From positions 394,501-458,500 of the forward strand of contig RPFO01000418.1 of assembly GCA_009746045.1 (NCBI GenBank): a stretch of DNA of 64,000 nt. Reading direction: 5' to 3'. This document shows positions 1 to 10,620 of this stretch, piece after piece; the stretch's first letter is position 1, and the number at the start of each line of letters is the position of its first letter. The stretch is from Mesostigma viride. Taxonomy: Eukaryota; Streptophyta; Mesostigmatophyceae; Mesostigmatales; Mesostigmataceae. Position numbers and translations under genes: made by a program. Under the pieces are notes generated by a model, which searched no databases, was not told the DNA's origin, and saw only the letters and a program-made list of their open reading frames with translations.

Positions 1-3000
1 CGCGCGAGTACGAGCAGGTGCTGCTGTCGCCCATGTCGGAGCGTCCAGATGACGAGGACGACTCGCGCCAGCTGCGCAATCAGTTCAACTTCTCTGAGCG
101 CGCCGCGCAGACGCAGAACAACCCGCGCAGGGTGAGCAAGGGGATGCACCGAGCAGCGTGGCAAGGTGGAGGGGGAGGGGAGCACTGTAACAAAGCATGT
201 GGCAAGGTGGAGTGGTTTGATGCATCGGGCAGACATGGCCGGGCACAAAATTTGTTAGGCAAATTCAGGGGCCAGAATCGTCGAATAATGCGGACATCGC
301 GCTTAGACAAAGGCACCGCCTAAGCAGAGTGGAAAAGAAAGTGGTCAGGGCACAGTGGGCACATTCGTGGTCAGGCACAGTGGTCGGGCATAAGAGTGGT
401 CAGGTCACAGGGGGCATGAGTAGTTGGACAAAGCAGACAGGCCCAGTTGGACTGAGCAGGCAGTAGAGTGGCGGTACAAGGCAGGCTCATGCATGTCCCA
501 TGTCGCCGGAGAATGCATTCACTTTTTTCAAGAATCTGGATGGTTTCATCGCCATCTATTGGGTGCTTGCTAAGATCATGATCAGGATATACATGACAAG
601 CGACACGAACTCTTACATATGAACTCTTACGGTGTTACTTACGGTGTTACTTACGGTGTGTTTTGCTGTTGTGTTAGTGTCCATATCTGTCTATGTTCTG
701 TGCGTGTGTGTCTGTCTGTTGTGTGTAACTCCCCCCAACTCCCTGCAACTTCATTGCCCTCCCCCTCTGCACAACCTATCCTTTTCCTTCAGCCCATTGC
801 TGACACCCCATTGCTGTACCCGGCACCCACCATGCTCATCGCTGCCTCTCTATGCCCACAGATCTGCACACAACCCGGGCACAAACTGCCCACAAAAGTT
901 CCCACAACCCGGGCACAAATCGCCCACAAAATAGCCCACAACCCGGTCACAAAGTTGCCCACCACCCTGTTTTCCGTGATGCTGTCTCCCCGCAGGACCG
1001 CGCCACGTCCATGGAGCCGCCACCCATGCAAGTGTACACGGGCCAGTCGACGCAGTGGGACATCTACGACGCGTACATCGAGGACCAGGAGCGGCTGGCC
1101 AAGCAGGCCGAGCGCAACAAGGTGGGCGGGATATGTGCCGACACAAACGTGGTTGGGCCATGTGCAGGAGTGACTGTGCAAGCCCTGTGAGCAAGCCCTG
1201 TGAAATAATGTCATTACTCAAAACTAGAGCGCCCCGGTGGCTTGGCGCAACCCACAGTAAGGACAGGCCCAACAAGAAGCCAGCCCGCGTGCAGCCCGCG
1301 AATTCTTGTAGTGCACCTGGGTCGGGAATATCTTTGGGACCCACCCACGATTGGCCCCTCACTCGCGTCCCCTTCTTGGATTGGGCGCGTACTTTTTAAG
1401 CAATACTCGGGGAATGGTGCCCAAGTTTCGCTTAAGTAAAGTAGATCATAATCAACATTGGTCATTGGGCAATCCCATACTACAAGTATTGTAATATACA
1501 AGTATTATATGCAAGTATTGTAATATATCACTTGTGTAATAATATGTTGGTCTCCCTTGCCTTCAGCCTTACTCAAGTGCCCACATTCGTGGCCGCATAT
1601 TCATCCCAGCTGTCGGTTCATTCTGCGTCATCATTCTGCGCTCATGCCCGCGCTCTTTATCCTATCTCTTGCCCCCCCCCCAGCCCGGCATCCCCGGCGC
1701 CAAGAGTGGTGACGGCCTGCTGAATGGCCACCTGCACGACCCGCCCAAGCCGCCGACGGAGAAGGAGAGCCTCATCCACTCGGCCAGCATGATGAAGGCG
1801 GCGAAGGTCATGGAGCGCATGGTCAATCAGAACTCGTTCGATGACATCGCGCAGGTTGGGGCTACTTTCCTCCTCTTCCTCTTCCTCTTCCTCTTCCTCT
1901 TCCTCTTCCTCTTCCTCTTCCTCTTCCTCTTCCTCTTCCTCTTCCTCTTCCTCTTCCTCTTCCTCTTCCTCTTCCTCTTCCTCTTCCTCTTCCTCTTCCT
2001 CTTCCTCTTCCTCTTCCTCTTCCTCTTCCTCTTCCTCTTCCTCTTCCTCTTCCTCTTCCTCTTCCTCTTCCTCTTCCTCTTCCTCTTCCTCTTCCTCTTC
2101 CTCTTCCTCTTCCTCTTCCTCTTCCTCTTCCTCTTCCTCTTCCTCTTCCTCTTCCTCTTCCTCTTCCTCTTCCTCTTCCTCTTCCTCTTCCTCTTCCTCT
2201 TCCTCTTCCTCTTCCTCTTCCTCTTCCTCTTCCTCTTCCTCTTCCTCTTCCTCTTCCTCTTCCTCTTCCTCTTCCTCTTCCTCTTCCTCTTCCTCTTCCT
2301 CTTCCTCTTCCTCTTCCTCTTCCTCTTCCTCTTCCTCTTCCTCTTCCTCTTCCTCTTCCTCTTCCTCTTCCTCTTCCTCTTCCTCTTCCTCTTCCTCTTC
2401 CTCTTCCTCTTCCTCTTCCTCTTCCTCTTCCTCCTCCTCCTCCTCTTCTTCTTCTTTCTACGTTATCTTCTCTTTTTTATTTTTGTTTTTCTTCTCTTTT
2501 CTATTTGAAGGTTTGGGATTGGAGCAACTGGGAGGTTGCCTGGCAGGTTGGTGATTGATGTGTGAAGCTATGGGGGCCGTCAGGCCTGGTAGTTAACAGG
2601 GTTGGCTGTGGCGAGAGTCAATGCAACTCTCGCGGTTTTCTGCTATGCTGTCTTAAACCACCACGTTCGCTCGTGCCCGCTCATAAGGACTACATGCAGT
2701 ATATAATCATTTCACTGTTGCTCCTAATATTTCTTGGTGACCGGATTGGCTCTATCGCTACCGCGGCCAGGACTACAAGTAGTGACCACTGGAACCTTGA
2801 CCTTCGCTGCCACTTCATGAAACAATAGTAGTATGAGTTTTTATTTAATCACTCCTCTTGTCCAGGACTACAAGTACTGGGAGGACGATAACACCTCTTT
2901 TGTCCGGTGGTCCTGTCTATCTCTGGGTCATCACCTCGGTCCTAATCGTTACCACCTCCAGGACTACAAATACTGGGAGGACGCGAGCGACGCGTTCCGC

Positions 3001-6000
3001 GAAATGGAGGGCACGCTGCTGCCGCTGTGGAAGTTCTACAACGAGCGCGCCAAGCGCAAGCACGTGACGGCCCTCTGCTGGAACCCTGAGTACGCGGACC
3101 TGTTTGCCGTTGGCTACGGCTCCTTTGACTTCATGAAGCAAGGCACGGGGCTCATCTGCTGCTACAGCCTCAAGAACCCGTCGCACCCTGAGTACACGTT
3201 CACGACCGAGAGTGGCGTCATGTGCCTCCACTTCCACCCGCAACACTCGTCGCTGCTTGCGGTGGGGCTGTACGACGGCACCGTCATGGTGTACGACGTG
3301 CGCAACAAGGTCAACCGGCCCATCTTCGCGTCCACCGTCAAGACGGGCAAGCACACTGACCCCGTGTGGCAGGTGAGGGGGGGGCTTGCCCCATGCATGC
3401 TTGCCTCATACACACATTATAAGCTTTTTGAGTCAATGACGGAGACAATGATCTGAGTACAGGCGCTTGTGGTGTGTGTCCATGCTCCGTACTTAACTAT
3501 AGTAAAGTGTATTGATTAGGTGTTGTTGAGTATACTTGTAAAGGCAGCTGCCAGTGTTGCTTCTACACTTGTCTGCATGATAGCTTCCACACCCTGACCT
3601 TCCAAGAGGGAGGTTTCATAAGAGGGAGGTCAAATAGACGACATCCCTAGCCTGCGGTTCCTGCATCATGTTTCTCCTCTCCACCCCGCTCACACACGCA
3701 CACACATACAATCTGCTTTCTTTCCGTGGTACTGTGCGACTAAACAGCGCACAAGCAACAATCTGCTTTCTTTCCGTGGTATTGTGCGACTAAACAGCGC
3801 ACATGCAACAATCTGCTTTCTTTCCGTGGTATTGTGCGACTAAACAGCGCACATGCAACAATCTGCTTTCTTTCCGTGGTATTGTGCGACTAAACAGCGC
3901 ACAAGCAACAATCTGCTTTCTTTCCGTGGTATTGTGTGACTACTAAACAGCGCACAAGCAACAATCTGCTTTCTTTCCGTGGTATTGTGCGACTAAACAG
4001 CGCCCCAGCATCTGGTTTGCGCATAGCCCCCCGCTCCCCGTGTCACCTTCTTCTGTTCCACCGCGCACACACATACACGCAACCCCACCATGGCCACAAG
4101 GCACAACCACGACGGCCACCACACTTAACAATGTAATACCCCCCCCACCGCCACAACTACCCCTGCTGTGCAAAACAATCACAACCACCACCGCGGCCTT
4201 GCCGACCCCAGGTGGTGTGGCAGGAAGACGACCTGAGCAAGGCGCTCAACTTCTTCTCGGTGTCCTCAGACGGGCGCGTGACGCTGTGGATCATGTCCAA
4301 GAGTGAGTTGCAGTACCAGGATGTGATGGAGCTCAAGCTGACCAGCAGCTTGCGCGAGTTAGAGCCGGAGGACGAGACCACGCTGGGCAGCCTCGCGGGG
4401 GGGTGCTCCTTTGACTTCAACCGCACGAGCGACCACCTGTTCATCGTGGGCACGGAGGAGGGGCGGATCCACAAGTGCTCGAAGGCGTACAACTCGCAGT
4501 ACTTGGAGACGTACAAGGCAAGCGTAGGGATGGAGTGCTAGTTAGTGCTGTTACCAGCTAGTCAATGAGCTGGCATTGCGTGTACAACTCGCAGTACTTG
4601 GAGACGTACGAGGCAAGCTTATGGATGGAGTGCTAGTTAGTGCTGTTACCAGCTAGTCAATGAGCTGGCATTGCGTGTACAACTCGCAGTACTTGGAGAC
4701 GTACAAGGCAAGCGTAGGGATGGAGTGCTAGTTAGTGCTGTTACCAGCTAGTCAATGAGCTGGCATTGCGTGTGCAACTCGCAGCACTTGGAGACGTACG
4801 AGGCAAGCATGGCCAGGATGACAGCTATTGAATTTGCTTACGTCATGCAAGCGGTGTTAATGTCACGGAAGTGATGATGAAAAATGTTGAACGCACACGA
4901 GGCGTACGAAACACAGTACTCAGAGACTTGCAAAGTCTAGGCAAGGTTACCGATGGGGCGCTAGTTGGTGATGGTTCTCATTCGATGATCAGCTTGCCGC
5001 ATGCGCGAACGTCTCAGTACCGGGAAATGTGCAAGGCCGGCAGGGATGGAGCAATTATATTATTATTATTATTATTGTTATTATTATTATTTAGCTTGTG
5101 ATCCTGCCTTTATGATCCCTAAAAATCTCTTATGTATCCTATTGCACCCCCCTGACGCTTCTTCTGATCTACTCCCTTAACAATTACCCCCACGTTCTTC
5201 TGATCTACTCCCTTAACAATTACCCCCACGTTCTTCTGATCTACTCCCTTAACAATTACCCCCACGTTATTCTGATCTACTCCCTTAACAATTACCCCCA
5301 CGTTCTTCTGATCTACTCCCTTAACAATTACCCCCACGTTCTTCTGGTCTACTCCCTTAACAATTACCCCCACGTTCTTCTGGTCTACTCCCTTAACAAT
5401 TACCCCCACGTTCTTCTGGTCTACTCCCTTAACAATTACCCCCACGTATCGCCATCTATCCCCCTATGCCCTTAGTTTGCTAACCTGCCGAGTCTTCCGG
5501 CCTACCACAACGTGCCTGCCCACCTGCCCCCCCCACGCCTGCAGGGCCATCACATGTCGGTGTACGCGGTGCGCTGGAATTGCTGGCACCCGCGCGTGTT
5601 CCTCTCCTGCTCCGCGGACTGGACGGTCAAGCTGTGGGACCACAACCTGGTCAAGCCCGTCATGTCCTTTGACCTCAACAACGCAGTCGGCGACGTCGCC
5701 TGGTATCCAAACTCGAGCACCACTTTTGCGGCGGTGACCAACGATGGCAAGGTGAGGGGAGGGCGGGACATGCTATTTTTACTGTGCAACTGGGCTCTAC
5801 CATCTTATTACATTATGGCTGCACGGTGAGCAACCACTGCAAGGTGAGGGTTGGGGTACGACTAGGCAATTTCTTGTTGTTGGTAGTTTACTGGGGGGCA
5901 ATTTCTGTTGACAGTAACAGGGACCAACGACGGCGAGGTGATCATATCCGTGACCAACGACGGCGAGGTGATCATATCCGTGACCAACGACGGCGAGGTG

Positions 6001-7184
6001 ATCATATCCGTGACCAACGACGGCGAGGTGATCATATCCGTGACCAACGACGGCGAGGTGACATTTGCACATGAGTAATACCTTTTCCTTTTCTTGTCAT
6101 TGTTGTCATCCTGTTTTTCTCCTTCTTAATCCTCATCTTTAGGTCCAACTTAAGTTTGCCCTCATTCCTTGCCCTCATTCCTTGCCGTTGCCCTTGGCTG
6201 CCGTGGTGCATCCAGGTGCATGTGTACGACCTGAACGAGAACAAGCACGAGCCGATGTGCGAGCAGAAGATTGTGCACAAGGCCAAGCTGACCAAGATCG
6301 CGTTCAACCCAAAGGTGAGGGCAAGCACAATTAAGTATACGCGTCCAGCCCAAAGGTAGGCCAACCTTAGGTAGAGAAGGCATTCAATGAAAAAGTCGGG
6401 ACAGTGTGACCAAGATCGTGTTCCACGCAAAGGTAGGGGCACGCAGATTTAAGATTTTAATGTACGCGTCCAACCCAAATGTAGGTCAAGCCTAGCTAGA
6501 GAAAGCGGTCAATAAACGGTTGGGACAAGCTGACCAAGGTCGCGTTCAACCCAGAATGAGAGCAAGCTGGGTGCACCATCTTGTGAAGTTTGATGATAAA
6601 TGGGGGCGCAAGAATGCTGGGTTGATGCATAGAACAAGAGTCCGCCTGCGATGGGAGGTAACAGAGCAGCTTTTTTTTTTTTTTTTTCAACGCAGGGGGT
6701 GAATGGGTGACCATTTATTTGTTAAGGTCCTCACATTCAGTTCCTTATTTCTCTGGCAGAACTGTTTCGTGGTGGCAATCTGGAGTGTGCAGGGGTGTGT
6801 GATTTGGGACGGTTAGGCGAACAACTAACCTCGCGTGTAAGGACTGATGAAGGTGTGGAGCTGGTGGGACTGATTAGTCTACTCCGTTCCAACACTCTGT
6901 TTGTATACTGCCACTGGATGGTTGTGTCCTTGACATATTCAACCGCGTTTATCCTTTTTTGGGTTCGTTACGTGTTTATCCATGCTTTTGTTTTGTCGTG
7001 CCTTGCTGCGCAGAGCCCCATTGTGCTTGTGGGTGACGACCGCGGCTGCGTGACGTCCCTGAAGCTGTCGCCCAACCTGCGGAAGTTCTCCATGCCGGAC
7101 AAGACCAAAAGCCACCAAGAGCTCGAAACAGAGAAGCTGGACCGGATATTGGAGCTGGCACTCAAGGGCGAGGGGGCCATTTAG
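1..7184 (+). CDS. DNAI1: Axonemal outer-arm dynein intermediate chain (IC78/DNAI1 type), 3' part of gene, 8 exons
   Basis: This is a WD-repeat intermediate chain of the outer dynein arm, which anchors the motor on axonemal doublets in flagella. Exons read from the sequence: 3-131 (5' partial), 996-1121, 1684-1854, 2962-3372, 4212-4517, 5545-5751, 6216-6314, 7014-7184, with stop TAG at the end. They give about 539 residues; the family is about 680-700, so roughly 150 N-terminal residues lie left of the window. Family landmarks include [49 protein letters not shown], then the beta-propeller with [38 protein letters not shown], and the last-exon motif [10 protein letters not shown]. All seven introns are phase 0. 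Six donors are GT; the donor after exon 5 is GC (AAG|GCAAGC). Introns are rich in tandem repeats, several of them copies of exon edges. Assignment to IC78/DNAI1 rather than IC69/DNAI2 rests on the N-terminal and [11 protein letters not shown] motifs. Confidence 0.93.
132..995 (+). other. Intron 1 of the dynein gene with short degenerate repeats
   Basis: The donor is GTGAGC at 132 and the acceptor CAG ends at 995. Near 866-955 there are three degenerate units built on CACAACCCGGGCACAAA/T followed by GCCCACAAA. No coding exon or transposon was recognised inside. Confidence 0.6.
1868..2456 (+). repeat. (CTCTTC)n hexanucleotide microsatellite, ~565 bp
   Basis: An almost perfect pyrimidine hexamer array, about 94 units, ends in CTC and TTC runs. 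It lies in intron 3 of the dynein gene, starting 13 bases after the donor at 1855. It reads open as Phe-Leu or poly-Ser but sits between a clear donor and the DYKYWED exon, so it is treated as intronic. Strand-asymmetric polypyrimidine of this length can form triplex (H-DNA). Confidence 0.95.
2771..2985 (+). repeat. Three tandem copies of the exon-4 acceptor and exon head
   Basis: The motif CAG|GACTACAAGTACTGG occurs with spacing 95 and 96 bp: heads at 2771 (stop after three codons), 2866 (in frame, open for 32 codons) and 2962 (chosen exon start). The chosen start gives the family sequence [17 protein letters not shown] without insertion. Use of 2866 would add 32 residues in frame. Confidence 0.85.
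3709..4003 (+). repeat. 50-bp minisatellite in dynein intron 4, ~6 copies
   Basis: Units start with CAATCTGCTTTCTTTCCGTG near 3709, 3759, 3809, 3859, 3909 and 3962; the last step is 53 because of a 3-bp insertion. Copies differ at one to three positions. The units are contiguous with no unique spacers. Confidence 0.92.
4491..4810 (+). repeat. 95-bp tandem repeat seeded by exon-5 tail and its GC donor, 4 copies
   Basis: The motif AACTCGCAGTACTTGGAGAC starts at 4491 (inside exon 5) and recurs at 4586, 4681 and 4776, an exact 95-bp period; the fourth copy has two changes. Each copy carries the exon end and a GCAAGC donor (4518, 4613, 4708, 4803). Only the first donor keeps an open frame, because a TAG follows. 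Confidence 0.92.
5157..5447 (+). repeat. 36-bp minisatellite in dynein intron 5, ~8 copies
   Basis: Units of 36 bp contain TCTACTCCCTTAACAATTAC and CCCCACGTTCTTCTG, with single-base variants (GATCT/GGTCT). The reverse strand reads as an open 12-residue repeat ([12 protein letters not shown]). This is an artefact of a period divisible by three rather than a gene. Confidence 0.92.
5921..6064 (+). repeat. 30-bp repeat seeded by exon-6 tail, 5 copies
   Basis: Exon 6 ends GTGACCAACGATGGCAAG followed by donor GTGAGG at 5752. About 170 bp downstream the element GTGACCAACGACGGCGAG plus GTGATCATATCC repeats five times at a 30-bp period (copies end at 5940, 5970, 6000, 6030, 6060). The array is therefore a copy of the exon edge and its donor. 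Confidence 0.9.
6400..6565 (+). repeat. Two decayed copies of exon-7 tail in dynein intron 7
   Basis: Exon 7 ends with TGACCAAGATCGCGTTCAAC then CCAAAG|GTGAGG (donor 6315). Similar segments lie at about 6405-6440 (TGACCAAGATCGTGTTCCAC) and 6527-6562 (TGACCAAGGTCGCGTTCAAC), about 120 bp apart. They show progressive loss of the donor. Confidence 0.8.
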
Positions 7185-7815
7185 ATGAGCGAATCGTGCT
7201 ATGCACCGCCCCCATTTCGCATTGCGTAGGAGCCGTGCTAATAATAGCACTGGTTCCCCAAGTGCTGGTATTGTTGGCTGTCTCACTCAAAATTATTAAC
7301 TTTAGAGAACTCAGGTATCAATGAAACAACCAGCGCAGGCCGGAAATCGTGAGAATCCGGACCATGGTAGCTCGAGCCTGCCGTTATCTTATCAGCGTTT
7401 TCGAGTCGTTCAGGATGATGGATATAAATGGAGATGGAAATGTGTAGCCTGGTTTGTTAAAATTGTGAACTCAGGTATCCACGGACAAACAAGCCTGGCC
7501 ATGCCCGTAGGCTGAGGGGAAGTTCCTGCAAGCTTGAACATGATGGTTCCTTAGGTATATGCCAGTTCAAGCCAAGGCTAAGACGCCTTTCAGGATTGTA
7601 CAGTTGCGATGAAAGTGTCAAGTATTTTTGTGCAATTGAATTACCAAACATAGCTGTCTCACTTAATAAAATTAGATTGCTAATGGTAACACTTCAACCC
7701 AAGTAGTTGCGTGTCATGGGCAACACTTCAACCCAGCTTGTATCAATTTCTCTGGATTGTGTTGCATGTGGAATGCTCATAAAAGCGATCGACAATGTCT
7801 TGCGCGCGATCACCA
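7185..7815. other. 3' flank of dynein gene and dispersed repeat fragment
   Basis: No gene was found. 7321-7440 matches a short dispersed repeat (GAAACAACCAGCGCAGGCC ... GGTAGCTCGAGCCTGCCG) also seen at 40211-40293 and 44303-44420. GCTGTCTCACT motifs near 7273 and 7650 recur elsewhere in the window. Confidence 0.5.
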
Positions 7816-8110
7816 TTAATTAATTAATTAATTAGGAACATCACTCCGTTGGGAGTAAATGTAGCACATAGCCCTGAGAAGGGGCATATGGCCTATAATA
7901 CATTCTAAGCTACTTCCTGCAAGGGTGGGAATGTAAACAACACTTGCTCTAGGTGCACTAGGGCACCTGCACCACCCAGAGTCTCGGGCAACACCCAGCT
8001 AAGGGGAGCTCGTCATAGGTGGGGAAGATCATCATGGCTATACAAGAGCTAGGGCATGGCTTCTCAGCAGAGAGTGACTCCCTGCATGGGCACTGCATAA
8101 TTAAATAAAG
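7816..8110 (-). mobile_element. Solo 3' end of an ORF1-only retroelement
   Basis: The segment begins with an (ATTA)n tail and then CATCACTCCGTTGGGAGT. It continues in parallel with the 3' ends at 18445-18620, 37862-38230, 40017-40410 and, on the other strand, 58020-58460. There is no ORF. It is read as a heavily 5'-truncated insertion in minus orientation. Confidence 0.7.
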
Positions 8111-8247
8111 CTAGGCATCATCTGGAGGGTGGCTCATCACAGCCACACATTAATTAATTAATTAATTAATAGACACGTGACTGCGTCACGTGAGCATAAG
8201 TCCTCAGTGGGAGGGGAACATGGGATGGAATGGATGGTATAAGCTAT

Positions 8248-8859
8248 CTAGGTCCTAGTTACAGGGGTGTGGGCACCGCGGCCCGAATCGCTATGAATGC
8301 CATACTTGGTCACACGCGGAGCCCCCACAGGCTTGGGGGTGGTCTCCTTCATCACTACTTGCCATCTATCCTTGCGCACCATCTGCCTCCATATTACAGA
8401 CAAACCAGGAGGCTGCCCGGGGGTGAGCCCGTCACGTCTAGTGTAGCACATGTCCATGCCGAGTCTATCACGAAAAGTCCACGGGTGGCGGCCCTGCCGC
8501 GCGCGGCCGGGGGCACGCCAGGTGAGGACATATCGCCCAGGCTGGGCGGGCTTGGTGCCAGCTAGTCTATCTGATGTATCTACCTGATCTGTGCGGGCCA
8601 GGTGCCCGGCTAGGCCCAGGCGCCTGTGCCTAATAATGTGGGAAACATAGGGCAAATCAGCGTACAAATCCTCATTACTAATGTGCAAACCAAAGGGGAT
8701 GTTAAGGGCCTTGCGCAGCATCTTGGTGACGGCGCCGTCGAGTCGTTGCTCCAGCTCCTGCATCAGTGTCCACGTCTCGGCGCCGTAGGTCAGGATCGTC
8801 AGAATGACGACCTTGAAGAGGTCACGCTTGCCGATCCGAGGTAGGGCGGGGTTGCTCAC
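8248..8859 (-). pseudogene. C-terminal fragment of LINE A ORF2 (reverse transcriptase protein)
   Basis: About 203 residues from the thumb onward. Landmarks are [16 protein letters not shown], the LAGHLARTDQVDTSD motif and a basic C-terminus. The same region occurs in the longer copies at 35727-36840 and 55491-56600, where it follows the YADD catalytic motif. Here the catalytic core is missing and the frame opens in unrelated sequence at about 8860, so this is a remnant. Confidence 0.85.
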
Positions 8860-8968
8860 ACATGTACATGACTAAAAAGGCTAGGCCTCAGCTGGTATAG
8901 TGCCTGTAGTAGGCGGGCATGTACAAGGCCACTGTCTAACTATTCTACACTACTGCTGCTGTATTCCC

Positions 8969-10427
8969 CTAGGCTGGGGCTTCTGGAGTCGCTGGGGCCG
9001 CGGTGGTCGAGGGGGTCGCGTGCCAGGGCTTGTGGCCGACGTAGATGGCCGCCCCCTTCCAGTACACCGGCTGGCCCGCCTTGGTCTGCCGGAGCTGGAG
9101 GTAGGTCGGCCATAGCTAACGTCGCCGTTGTTGCTGCGCCAGGGTCAAGTCGTCGTCCACGGTGAAGGGAGTGTTCTCGAGCCGCATGCGGCGTCGGAGA
9201 AACGAAATCTTGTCCGCTGGGCTCTCAAAGATGAGAAGAAGCGGAGGCGCCCCTGCCTTACCCCGCGCGCGGGGGAGGCGGTGGGCGGTCAGCTTTATCT
9301 CACCAAGGAGGCCCATGCGTGCAAGGATTTTGCTCTCAAACGCACGTGCAAGCTTCTCGGAATTCTCACCTTCCTCCATGGTGAAGTTCTTGAGTATGGC
9401 GTTGTGGCTGTGCTTGGCGAGCTCGGCCTCCTCGCGGAGGTCAAGCGTCTGCCGTTGGAGCTGGGCTGCGACGGCGGAGGTGGTGGAGGTGGTATGTTGC
9501 TTAAGCATGTGCGCCCAGGTTGTGATGGGAGGAGCAGGCGCCGGCCAGGCCAGCAGGGGCTGGCTTGGCGGCAATGTCCTTCACCGCCTGGGCGGTGAGG
9601 CCTGCGGTGTTCTGCAGGACCTCGATAGCGATGGCATTATCCTTAAGACGCTGGTCGATGTCGCGGAGCTGGGCGGTGATGGAGTCGGTGGAGGTGGAGC
9701 CGTGATGGAGTCGGTGGAGGCGGAGGGGGGGGGGGGGGGGGAGGCGAGGAGGGTGGCGGTGTCGGTGGGGATGGTGGGGAGCTCAGCAGCCAGCGTGCGA
9801 CCCACAGCTGCCAGGCACATCTGCAGCAATGGGCGTCATGTGCTGTGAGAGGGCGTCGTGGAGGTGGCGGAGGAAGGTGGATTCGGTAACGGGGGCGGGT
9901 TGAAGAAGGTCTGCAGCCGAGCGCTTAGTGATGATATAATAGAGAGCTGCGAGCTGAAGGCGGGGGCGAGGCCAGCCGGCCATGTTGGCCGAAGAAGGGG
10001 CGTCAGCTGCGCTATCGGAAAACCGGCCGTCAGCTCCGTTGCGGAAAAGGTGGGTTCGGGAATGAAACTGCTCGCACAGGGCCAGCAGTGAGGCGTGGGA
10101 CCCGTAAAACACGAGCTCCAGTAACTTGTAGGAAGGCATTTCGAAAAAGGCAAGCCTGTTGATGTCGAAGGTGGCAAAGAGCCGATCAACGTCAAAATCT
10201 CGCTCAGACCAGCCAGGTTCGCCTGGGCGACTGCGCTTTGGATCAGGCGAGGCTGAGGGCGAGGCATGAAGCCCGGGAGCCGGGTGTTGGGCGACCACCA
10301 GTGCGCGACTAGTGTCACTGCTGCCTGCCGGACCTGATGGCGAAGCTGCAGCCGGAGCTGCAGACGTATTTTCATTGCCGAGCGCAGCCGCCAGGCTGCG
10401 TTGCGTCGAGGCGCGTTTATTCGCCAT
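8969..10427 (-). pseudogene. LINE A ORF1, broken by one nonsense codon and frameshifts
   Basis: The N-terminal part (9783-10427) starts with Met-Ala-Asn-Lys-Arg and has QRSLAAALGNE, DTSRALVV, SPSASPDPKRSR and VFYGSHASLLALC. The middle (about 9575-9830) is Ser/Pro/Thr-rich and changes frame at a C-run. The C-terminal part (9116-9574) has TWAHMLKQHTTSTTS, DLREEAELAKHS and RLPRARGKAG. A TAG replaces the Glu codon of RRRELWP at about 9115, after which the frame continues (VYWKGAAIYVGHKPW) to a stop at 8969. The order of basic N-terminus, coiled region, RRM-like strand pattern and C-terminal basic domain resembles L1 ORF1 RNA-binding proteins. It is homologous to 38290-39669. Confidence 0.8.
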
Positions 10428-10620
10428 ATATTGCGTAATAGCTTCGGAAAATTATATCAGCATGTGCGTCGTAGCAAGGCGCGTCGATTGTGATATTCAC
10501 GGCTAAATTCGGTGCTCAAACGTGAAAGTTATGAGCTCCGCCGTCAGCCATGGCTATCTCGTGGCTCGTACCGACTCATGGACTAGTACATCAGCCGTAC
10601 TAGCGCGATCACCATGCATC

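Larger units (their letters stand above)
8150..10620 (-). mobile_element. LINE family A copy: 5' UTR, ORF1, internally deleted ORF2, 3' hairpin and (TTAA)n tail
   Basis: On the minus strand the element runs from the 5' UTR (10428-10570, shared with 39670-39800) through ORF1 (8969-10427). It then jumps to the last 200 codons of ORF2 (8248-8859) and a 3' UTR ending in the palindrome CACGTGAC-TGC-GTCACGTG (8174-8192) and an (ATTA)n tail. The endonuclease and reverse transcriptase core are deleted, so the copy cannot move by itself. The 3' UTR is nearly identical to those at 35636-35730 and 55399-55490. Confidence 0.85.

Noticed and set aside
1841-2554. Long ORFs of poly-Ser or Phe-Leu repeats
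   Set aside because: They are translations of the (CTCTTC)n array between a clear donor and acceptor of the dynein gene.
3709-5447. CRISPR-like regularly spaced repeats
   Set aside because: Units are contiguous or contain no unique spacers, no cas genes are present, and they lie in introns of a eukaryotic gene.
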